Below, in pieces: positions 57,352 to 64,000 of a stretch of DNA of 64,000 bases (positions are counted from its first letter, which is position 1; the number at the start of each line of letters is the position of its first letter). The DNA is from Candidatus Protochlamydia amoebophila UWE25 (GTDB lineage Bacteria > Chlamydiota > Chlamydiia > Chlamydiales > Parachlamydiaceae). The stretch is from the NCBI RefSeq assembly GCF_000011565.2, contig NC_005861.2, positions 992,001 to 1,056,000 on the forward strand, given 5' to 3'. Position numbers and translations under genes: made by a program. The notes below the pieces were generated by a model. That model did no database searches. It was not told the origin of the DNA and saw only the letters and a list, made by a program, of their open reading frames with translations.

Positions 57352-58006
57352 ATGAAAGATGTAAGCGAATTGCTTGCCAAGCGTCTAAAAAGGCTAGGGG
57401 TACCTTTTTCTTGTGATTGGATCGTTGATTTCTCTAGCTTTATAGAGTTTATCCGAACCAATCCTCCAACTATACAAATTCTTGATTCGATAAATGAGCA
57501 AAAGGAAGCTGCTCATGCTCCTTTAATTCAAAATCTAAAAGAGTTATTTAGAGAAGGGGCAAAATGTCTCAAAGGAATTCAAAAAATGATTGGTAGAAAG
57601 TACAAGGCAAGTTATTCAATTGATGAATTACTAAAAAACTAAACTTGATCACGAAAAAATAGAAAATCTATTTTTTGAATTAGAGTCACTCTACAGTAAG
57701 TACTATACAGGTTTCGTTGCTATTTTACGAATTCTCGCTCAAGAAGATACAAATGTCTTCATCTCAAAGTATTGCATTTTCAGTTGCATAAAGTTACAAG
57801 AGACTGTTCATTTAAATATCGTCCTCACTTTTTCTACTTATCTCCAAAAATGTAAACAAGATATTGAAATTCTTTCAGGGCAACGAGCTACCCCCATTTG
57901 GGGCAATTGGGATATTTTATTAAAATGGGCTGAATGGACAAAAAATGGCATTTCACCAACTAATGATGCATTCAATAACCAAAGCATCATAAGGAAAAAT
58001 AGATGA
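57352..58006 (+). pseudogene. Unknown soluble protein with one frameshift
   Basis: The first frame from ATG 57352 stops at 57642 after 96 codons (ends SIDELLKN). The next frame continues at once with KLDHEKIENLFFELESLYSK and stays open about 120 codons to TGA 58004-58006 (ends NNQSIIRKNR). Joined, they form a ~216-residue helical protein with no family I recognise. The break is at the A-run of CTAAAAAACTAAAC near 57635. Confidence 0.6.
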
Positions 58007-58033
58007 GAGTGTAGAATTTGTCATATCGGCTCT

Positions 58034-58457
58034 TCAAGCAAAAACAATCAACTCTTTTTTAATGTTTTTAATCTCATTCATAAGGCGATCATTATTTGTA
58101 AGTATAATAAGAGTTATATCGATTTCTAAGTATCTGGAGTAAAGGCTAGAAAATCCCTCGATTTGCCCTCTATGTCAGATATGCTTTATGGGATGATTAT
58201 GGTATGAAAGCCATTCGACATTTAATCCATATCCATAACCCATCGTCTGCTCTGCATTAGTAAAACAATGCAAATGATGCATTTTATTTAGACTTTCGGG
58301 CGTTAGCAATTGGTGTTTAAACAGATTTTGTGGTCCCATAACAAAAGGTCTTCCACGGTTGAATAAATTCCTCTTTCATATCATCTATTTGTATAATTTG
58401 TGCATGACAGGAGAAAATGCAGAGTGCCATCAAAAGTGTTAAAGAAAATTTCTTCAT
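58034..58457 (-). pseudogene. Beta-lactamase-family serine hydrolase remnant
   Basis: From ATG 58457 a signal-peptide-like start is seen: KKFSLTLLMALCIFSCHAQ. The frame stops after 46 codons. Another frame then gives MGYGYGLNVEWLSYHNHPI, a TGA, HRGQIEGFSSLYSRYLE and IDITLIILTNND. YGYGxxV...GxxxGFxS...IxLTN is the C-terminal pattern of class C/PF00144-type hydrolases. The catalytic SxxK and YxN parts are deleted. Inactive. Confidence 0.6.
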
Positions 58458-58575
58458 ATTTCATCCACGTTGGTAATTAAAAAACTTTTAGATCCCTAAG
58501 ACTAATATAAAATCAGATTTAGAAAAATTTAATTAAACTGATACTATCTATAAGTAAAACTTATAGCAGGTATTT

Positions 58576-59125
58576 ATGAAGTTTGTGTCAAACCTTGCGT
58601 TTATTCGTTATTTTTTTAGTGCAGGACAGACAAAAAAGCATTTCAAAGGCTGCGAAGGAGAACTTTGTTAGCCAGTCTGCGATTAGCCAAGCAATTCATA
58701 AATTAGAGATTACTTTAGGAAAGCAATTGATTACTCATGAAAAGAAACGCTTTCAGCTTAAGATAGATGGGCTATTACTTTTAGATAAGTGCAAACAAAT
58801 TTTTTTACTATATTTTTTGAAATTGAAGTTGCCTTTAATGAGTCAGAAAGGACATTTAAGGGAAGGTTATCGTTTGCTTGCACGCATAGTTTTGCGCTTT
58901 CTTTACTTCCACCTTATACTTAGGACAGTTATCTCAAATAGCAAATGAAGTAGAACCTGTCTTAAGATTTGGCCATACAGGCACAATTGTTGAGTTAGAT
59001 ACATGCCCAACATCTCCTATGATTAAAATGCCTTTTACTTGGCATTCAATCAAAATATCAAGCCCTTGAAAATTGATTCTTTAGTCGTGTATTTAGATCC
59101 TTTTTTGATTGTTTTATGAAACTTT
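58576..59125 (+). pseudogene. LysR-family transcriptional regulator remnant
   Basis: The helix-turn-helix is clear: SISKAAKENFVSQSAISQ, then AIHKLEITLGKQLITHEKKR. The start is out of frame (ATG 58576, HTH frame from TTG 58583). After about residue 80 the reading frame shifts; a sister frame gives FNESERTFKGRLSFACTHSF and LPPYLGQLSQIANEVEPVL. Traces continue to about 59125. With at least two breaks it cannot make a regulator. Confidence 0.75.
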
Positions 59126-59325
59126 TGCCATAGCCGACGACCTTTATGAGGTAAGATTACTCAACAAATAGTAGCAATTTTCCAACACACTGGTGGGTTT
59201 GTTTGGAAGATAAAGAATTTTGATTCGTCAATCAACCAACACATACTCAAATAAAAGAGTTGGACAAAAACAACCTGGGCAAAATACTAATTAGACTGAT
59301 GAGTTGAATAACTCTTTGATTATGA

Positions 59326-59366
59326 AAGAATGGGGGCGGTTGGACGCATTCAGAACTTTCGACTGG
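59326..59366 (+). repeat. Third copy of a ~40-bp dispersed repeat
   Basis: This stretch matches 54673-54713 and 56057-56097 (GAATGGGGGCGGxTGGACG and the following 20 bases) with a handful of differences. Copy B lost one G of the G5 run. Here the repeat starts a complete 39-codon ORF. Confidence 0.85.
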
Positions 59367-59449
59367 AATGCTTTGTCTCTTTTCGCCATGATTTCTTTAA
59401 AAAATCTACCCAGATCGTAGAAAGGGTCTACAGAGAAAGCGATGACTAG
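59330..59449 (+). CDS. 39-residue ORF coupled to the hydrolase gene
   Basis: ATG 59330 begins MGAVGRIQNFRLECFVSFRH, continuing to SDD before TAG 59447-59449. The stop overlaps the hydrolase ATG at 59442 by 8 bp. The repeat copies at 54676 and 56060 preserve only the first ten codons or a shifted version. It may be a small gene or the tail of a larger imported one. Not recognised. Confidence 0.35.
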   Translation: MGAVGRIQNFRLECFVSFRHDFFKKSTQIVERVYRESDD

Positions 59450-60218
59450 ATGGACAATGGGCATCTCTCAGGCAAATGGGATCAACGCACACTATCTTCG
59501 AACCGGCGGCGACAAACCGCCTGTTGTTTTGCTGCATGGATTAACGATGAATGGAGCGTGCTGAGCTCCTTTGGCGCGAGCGCTGGAGGAAGATTACGAT
59601 GTGATCATGCCGGATGCTAGAGGCCACGGTAACTCTAGCGCCACGAACCAAGGCTACTCCTATGATAACCTTGCCCTTGATGTCTTGAGTTTTATCGAAG
59701 CCCTCAGACTCACCAACCCAGTGCTACTTGGCCACTCTATGGGAGGCTTGACAGCGGCCATGGTTGCCGGTCAGAACCCCAAACGACTGCGAGGGCTTAT
59801 CCTGGCTGACCCAACTTTTCTAACGCCGCAGCGTCAACAAGAAGTTTACGTGAGTGATGTTGCAGCTCAGCACTATCGAATTCACAATCGATATAGAGAA
59901 GATTTTTTGTCCGAGTTTCGAACTCGACATAGCCACCGCTCTCCTGAATTTATTGAATTATTCGTGCAGGCAAGATTTCAAACCAGCATTTATGCCTTCG
60001 GCATTTTGACCCCGCCGAATCCTGATTACAGTCAGCTAATCTGCACTTTTGCTATTCCTAGCTTGCTCATCATTGGGGGTGTTGGCGGTGTTGTCTCTCC
60101 CGTGCTTGCCGCAAAACTTGCTAGGCTCAATCAACGTTTGGGGATTGTACAGATCGAGAAAGCAGGCCATGGGATTCCTTATGACCAGCCCAAACAGTGG
60201 CAGGGATACCTTAGATAA
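59442..60218 (+). pseudogene. Alpha/beta-hydrolase with one in-frame TGA
   Basis: ATG 59442 gives ISQANGINAHYLRTGGDKPP, VVLLHGLTMNGAC, then TGA at 59562-59564 where the family has Trp, and continues in frame: APLARALEEDYDVIMPDARG, HGNSSA, the nucleophile elbow LLGHSMGGLTAAM, and the catalytic His in KAGHGIPYDQ. All catalytic elements except the one nonsense codon are intact over 258 codons. Composition is visibly GC-richer than the rest of the window. Recent import and recent inactivation fit best; an internal TTG start at 59571 would lack the oxyanion-hole HGL. Confidence 0.8.
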
Positions 60219-60453
60219 AAAATTGTTTCAAGAAGACTGTAACTTGCATTCCGTACCCCTTAAGCGGCTGAATACATTTTTTCAAATGGGGGGCCTAAAA
60301 GTGACAACACATGGCGCCTAACAGCACTCATATTTAATATCAGCTCTCTACTCCCCAAAGCTGTTTGATGAATCAGTACATGCACTCCTTCAAATAATTG
60401 AAAAATCCATTTCTCGTAGGCCTCTGTGTAGGCTTACCCCCACCTGGTTGAGG

Positions 60454-61263
60454 GTAGTCCTAAACATGTAGTGCTCTCATGTGTAAGTTGTAGTCACAGA
60501 TGAAGGATGTGATCATGCCTATGTGGTTTATAAGCTTCTTAGAAAACGAAAGGGTTTTCCCTACGAACCGTGAGCATCGGTATCCGAGGGTGCAATTAAG
60601 TCTTTCAATATAAGATGTTTTATCTGATTGTTTGCCAACCGGTCTATGTTGTCCAAATGGGATGCTCTCAAAGTACACAGCGAAGAAGTCAGTATAGTAC
60701 TCGGCTTTTTTTTAACGGTGTGGGTAGCTTGTAGAGCAACTTCTCTGCGGTCTCTTTATTTCGAGGCCCTATTTGCATGGCAACCACCTGTCGCGTTTTA
60801 GAGTGCATTACTAACCATAACCATTGTGGGTTGGCCTTCGAGCCGACGTAGCTCCACAATTCATCTACTTCAAGTACAACTACTTCAAGCTCATCATTTT
60901 CTGACACTACTTCCGCATTCAAGTTTTCTGGCAGCTCTTTGGTCAGCTCCCCTATGAATTCCAAAAGCCAAGGCATACTGACGTCAAATACCCAACATAC
61001 TCCTTCAAGAGCAATGCACTCTAATAGAGTCTTCTTGGTCAAAAGCCTGGTTCTTTCGTCAATGATTTTCTGGGATGGGTTAAGCACAAACTGTCTTCCA
61101 CATGCCAAACACTGATATTTCTGTTTTCCGTTGTGGATATGACCTTTTTTTTGATCCAATCTGACGTACAAGAGGGGCATATACATTCCATAGGTGACTC
61201 CATTTTAAAAGACGCCGCCTATTATGCACTTACCCAATATTTTCTTTAACCGTTTAGCACTAC
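60454..61263 (-). mobile_element. IS1-family insertion sequence, copy 3
   Basis: The element is bounded by 12-bp ends differing at one position (GTAGTCCTAAAC at 60454 and its counterpart, read on the minus strand, ending at 61263). The transposase reads from ATG 61189-61191 (MECICPSCTSDW), breaks at an eight-A run (61145-61152), continues GHIHNGKQKYQCLACGRQFV and LEVDELWSYVG, breaks again at an eight-A run (60706-60713), and ends with FESIPFGQHRPVGKQ...TSYIERLNCTLG to about 60460. It has truncated the glycosidase-like gene next to it. Confidence 0.88.
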
Positions 61264-61586
61264 ATATTTAGGGCTACCAGAAAAAGCCCAAGAGTTGAAA
61301 GTACATAGGTCCACATCATCAAGTAATGAAAATACTGACCATAATGGTCTTTTGCCTCACCAATGCGTAAGCCCTTTTTTCGACCTAATACTTTCTCAAC
61401 ATCTCTCACAAGCTCTTCAGCCTGCTTCAGATATTTCTCCTCCTGAAGTCCTCTATAAAGAGACACAAGTAGAACTAGGCCAAAAGCGTCTGTCCAAAGA
61501 TAGCGCAAGCCGTTTGGCCAAATTTTTTCACGCTGCATCCAATCTAATTTCTCTAATACAAGAGCGATTATTTCATCCTTAGTGAT
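61260..61586 (-). pseudogene. Six-hairpin-glycosidase-like protein, truncated by the IS
   Basis: The frame reads TKDEIIALVLEKLDWMQREK, IWPNGLRYLWTDAFGLVLLV, YLKQAEELVRDVEKVLGR, GLRIGE and HYGQYFHYLMMW, then ends in the IS border. GLRYLWTDAFG with a later GLRIGK and DGQYFHYLxxW is the pattern of a bacterial (alpha/alpha)6-barrel glycosidase-like family. Only the N-terminal ~100 residues remain. An AGAGGAG site precedes the frame at the right distance but the codon there is not ATG or GTG, so the start may also be mutated. Confidence 0.65.
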
Positions 61587-61592
61587 CTCCTC

Positions 61593-62339
61593 TTATTCCC
61601 TCACGTCGGAGAGCGGCTGAGTTGGAATTGAGCTTTTTTCTATTTCAAGCATCTCATTCATACTCTGGTGAGGAAAGGAGATAAACCATTCTTTAATCGT
61701 GTTGCCCCATTTTTCTTCCGGTGAAGACTTCTCTCCAATCAGGAGTAACTCTGCACCTGGGTAGCCCAGATAATCTGGAGAAGCTAAGGGGATGAATTTG
61801 CGGTTTTGAAATTGCTCTAAGAGCTCTTTAGGAAATTCGGCCTTTTGCTGGGGAGAAAGTCCTTTTTCAGTGGGAATTTTGGGATTCTTTATAGAGATAA
61901 CCCAGTTGCCCTCATTTGCCAAGTTGAACTGTTTTTGAGGCGGGCCCAATTTTTGAGGCCGGTCTAGTTGATAGGCTAAATAAGTGTTTGATCCATCGTT
62001 AAGAAGAACATATTTTCCTTCTGCAAGGAGGCGGGCTGCAGGAAGCTCTCTTTCGCCGCGTGTCTTAGTTTCATAATGCTGCTCTTGCAATGTTGAAATT
62101 AATTCTTTGAAGCTTTTAGAAACAGTATCTACAAAAGCAAATTCGATTGGGCTTTCATCATAAGAAGGCAACTGTTTTTTACCTACGATGATGAGCCTAT
62201 AATGAGGACTTTGCTTTCCTTTTAGGATGAAATAAAGCCTCTGAATATCATCTGGGCGATGAGCTTTTTTTGTTTGGACACGCGAACGATAAAAGAAGTA
62301 AATATCCCCTTGCTCGAGTATGGATAAGTTTTGTTTCAT
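61593..62339 (-). CDS. Hypothetical protein (DIYFFYR family)
   Basis: The 248-residue protein starts behind AGGAGAG and begins QNLSILEQGDIYFFYRSRVQ. RPDDIQRLYFILKG and YRLIIVGKKQLPSY follow. I know this pattern only as a conserved hypothetical family often found near erythromycin-esterase-like genes and phosphoribosyltransferases. No catalytic motif is evident. It precedes the truncated glycosidase-like gene and was probably in its operon. Composition is GC-richer than the chlamydial core. Confidence 0.7.
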   Translation of the reverse strand: MKQNLSILEQGDIYFFYRSRVQTKKAHRPDDIQRLYFILKGKQSPHYRLIIVGKKQLPSYDESPIEFAFVDTVSKSFKELISTLQEQHYETKTRGERELPAARLLAEGKYVLLNDGSNTYLAYQLDRPQKLGPPQKQFNLANEGNWVISIKNPKIPTEKGLSPQQKAEFPKELLEQFQNRKFIPLASPDYLGYPGAELLLIGEKSSPEEKWGNTIKEWFISFPHQSMNEMLEIEKSSIPTQPLSDVRE

Positions 62340-62416
62340 AACTCTCCTCCTTCTTTATTGTCTCTTAAGATTTTATCATTTTCTCTTTTATTATTGTATT
62401 AAAGCACGCAATCTAT

Positions 62417-62649
62417 ATGAATCGAGGAAAAGTTTGCTATGGAAACGCGGTCATGGAAAGTTTTTTCGACCTTAAAAAGAGAACTTAACTTATGAGAGGG
62501 AAAAAAGAATTTGAAGATTTAAAACAGGCGCAACAGGAGTGTTTTAATACGTAGAAGACGTATTATAATCGAGAAAAACTGCATTCAATGTTAGGATAAA
62601 AGAGTCCCTTTGAGTACGAGGAAGAAATGAAAACGCTAGTGAAATAGTG
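62417..62649 (+). pseudogene. IS3-family transposase (OrfB) C-terminal remnant
   Basis: Fragments read GKVCYGNAVMESFFD, EFEDLKQAQQECFNT, YYNREKLHSMLG and KSPFEYEEEMKTLVK. NAVMESFF...YNRxRxHSxLGYKSPxEYE is the end of the IS3-family DDE domain. Several stops and a frameshift make it dead. It fills the gap between the DIYFFYR gene and the esterase gene. Confidence 0.8.
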
Positions 62650-62738
62650 TCTACAATTTTCAGGCGGTTCAAAGGCTTTATATGAGTCGGATGAAGGCTT
62701 CTGCTAATAGACAAGTAAAAATACTTCAAGAGGTGTTT

Positions 62739-64000
62739 ATGATAGATCAAACAGAGCTTATCAATCAAATCAGAGAAGAAGCGATTGTTTTTGATGAGAT
62801 ATCCACAGCACCTCTCTCTGATTTCTTAAATCGAGTCGGGGATGCTCGTGTGGTGCTCTTAGGAGAAGCAACTCATGGCACCTCAGAGTTTTATCAGATG
62901 CGTGCTCAGCTCACCCAAGCGCTGATCGCACAGCGTGGGTTTAATATAGTTGCGATTGAAGCCGATTGGCCGGATGCGGCGCTTGTGAATCGCTATGTGG
63001 GTCATGTGTCTGGAGGTGTTCCCGAGCACAAAGCTTTTAATCGCTTTCCACAGTGGATGTGGAGAAACCAGGAATTCCATGATTTTGTCGAGTGGCTTCG
63101 AAAGTATAATAGCAACATTCCTTCTAAAAGCAACTATGTAGGACTGTATGGTCTTGATCTGTATAGTTTGTACCAATCGATCGATAATGTAATTCGCTAT
63201 CTGGATCTTAACCATCCTCACCTAGCTGAGCTTGCCCGGCAAAGTTATAACTGTCTTATGGTATGGCAAGGGTCTCCTTCGGATTATGGTTTGGCTGTTC
63301 TACAAGGAGAAAATAAAGATTGTAGAGAGGAAGCTCTTTCTGTCCTTAGAAAGCTATTAGAAGTGCAAGTGGCTAAAGGTTTGTTTTCTGAGGATGAAGA
63401 AGTGTTAGATGCAATTCAAAATGCACTTTTAGTTGTTAATGCTGAAAAATATTACCGCATAATGTGGGGTTCTTCAACCTCCTCTTGGAATCTACGTGAT
63501 GGACATATGTTCGAGACTCTAAATCTTTTATTATCTGTTAAAGGTGAGGGAGCTAAAGCTATTGTGTGGGAACATAATTCTCATGTGGGCAATGCAAAAG
63601 CAACGGAGATGCAAGCGCGTGGAGAAATTAATGTTGGACAGCTTTGCAAAGAGCACTATGGGGATGCAGCCTACCTTGTGGGGTTTGGAACACATGAAGG
63701 AACGGTCGCTGCAGCCGCGTCATGGGGCGGTCCGATGAAGATTAAAAAAGTCTTGAATTCTCATAAAGAAAGCTATGAGCGACTCTTCCATGAGACAGGA
63801 GTAGGGAAATTTTTCCTACCTCTTCTTTCACCGTATCAAAAAAAAGTCAGACAAGGCTTAATGATGCCAATGTTAGAAAGAGCCATTGGGGTCATCTACC
63901 GGCCTGACACTGAACGTTTTAGTCATTATTTTCATGCCATTTTACCAGAGCAATTTGATGAATATATTTGGTTTGATCAGACGCGGGCGATTACTCCACT
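62739..64000 (+). CDS. Erythromycin-esterase-family protein, 3' end outside window
   Basis: ATG 62739 follows AAGAGGTG. At least 420 residues are present without a stop. VVLLGEATHGTSEFYQMRAQ (Glu43, His46) and VAIEADWPDA (Glu74) are the active-site motifs of the EreA/EreB/succinoglycan-biosynthesis family, and VWEHNSHVGNA carries the next conserved His. Members hydrolyse macrolide lactones or have unknown roles; resistance cannot be claimed from this. Often such proteins are fused to a phosphoribosyltransferase-type partner; the end is not visible here. Confidence 0.88.
   Translation, partial: MIDQTELINQIREEAIVFDEISTAPLSDFLNRVGDARVVLLGEATHGTSEFYQMRAQLTQALIAQRGFNIVAIEADWPDAALVNRYVGHVSGGVPEHKAFNRFPQWMWRNQEFHDFVEWLRKYNSNIPSKSNYVGLYGLDLYSLYQSIDNVIRYLDLNHPHLAELARQSYNCLMVWQGSPSDYGLAVLQGENKDCREEALSVLRKLLEVQVAKGLFSEDEEVLDAIQNALLVVNAEKYYRIMWGSSTSSWNLRDGHMFETLNLLLSVKGEGAKAIVWEHNSHVGNAKATEMQARGEINVGQLCKEHYGDAAYLVGFGTHEGTVAAAASWGGPMKIKKVLNSHKESYERLFHETGVGKFFLPLLSPYQKKVRQGLMMPMLERAIGVIYRPDTERFSHYFHAILPEQFDEYIWFDQTRAITP

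Overview
The window looks like a chromosomal segment of an amoeba-associated (Protochlamydia/Parachlamydia-like) chlamydia. Base composition is AT-rich. Two gene strings have the order I know from Chlamydia: rpmG-lolE-lolD, and kdsB-pyrG-yqgF-zwf-pgl. Between these lie eukaryote-flavoured proteins (an F-box remnant, a PI4-kinase-like kinase), many decayed genes and several IS copies. Assignment to genus is inference; nothing in the window names the organism.

Layout. 1-5.4 kb (minus): a GMC oxidoreductase translationally coupled to a DegT-type aminotransferase, mscL, and a queuosine pair (VUT/YhhQ transporter plus tgt). 5.6-8.4 kb (plus): an aquaporin with a clean terminator, an intact-looking IS1-family element with an 8-bp target duplication, and an F-box gene broken by one TGA. 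8.6-11.9 kb: a C39-like cysteine-peptidase-fold protein, tpiA-secG and def. 11.9-13.5 kb is an IS graveyard (IS630 and IS1-like remnants). 13.7-16 kb: a PI3/PI4-kinase-like protein and a small partner gene, then another IS1-family copy and a FixI/CcoI-like metal P-type ATPase. 20.4-24 kb (minus): tdh, kbl and a VKOR-thioredoxin fusion. 24.2-25.9 kb: a diverged pair of paralogous membrane-associated proteins.

25.9-42.7 kb is the conserved core: lolD-lolE-rpmG, tsaD, the oxidative pentose-phosphate set pgl-opcA-zwf, an SLC12-like cotransporter inserted on the opposite strand, ruvX/yqgF-pyrG-kdsB, an NAPE-PLD-like metallo-beta-lactamase-fold enzyme, and waaA. kdsB and waaA both serve Kdo addition to lipid A. 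Two tRNA-Met genes (initiator and elongator) follow.

43.2-59.1 kb is accessory and heavily decayed: a possible ADP-ribosyltransferase-like effector, several unknown membrane proteins, ABC-ATPase, HAD-like, 2OG-oxygenase, beta-lactamase-family and LysR pseudogenes, a GNAT-cyclase fusion, a segmental duplication and a secreted amidase. From about 59.3 kb to the end the DNA is visibly GC-richer. It holds an alpha/beta-hydrolase with one nonsense codon, a third copy of the IS1-family element that truncates a glycosidase-like gene, a small family protein, an IS3 remnant and an erythromycin-esterase-family gene running off the window. This part looks horizontally acquired.

The most unusual signals are: an out-of-frame poly-A run at the same site in every IS1-family transposase copy (possible programmed slippage); a queuine-type substitution in Tgt beside a precursor transporter; a plant-TIP-like selectivity filter in the aquaporin; a PI4-kinase-like candidate effector; a GNAT-cyclase fusion; and a three-copy dispersed repeat containing a 39-codon ORF coupled to a hydrolase.
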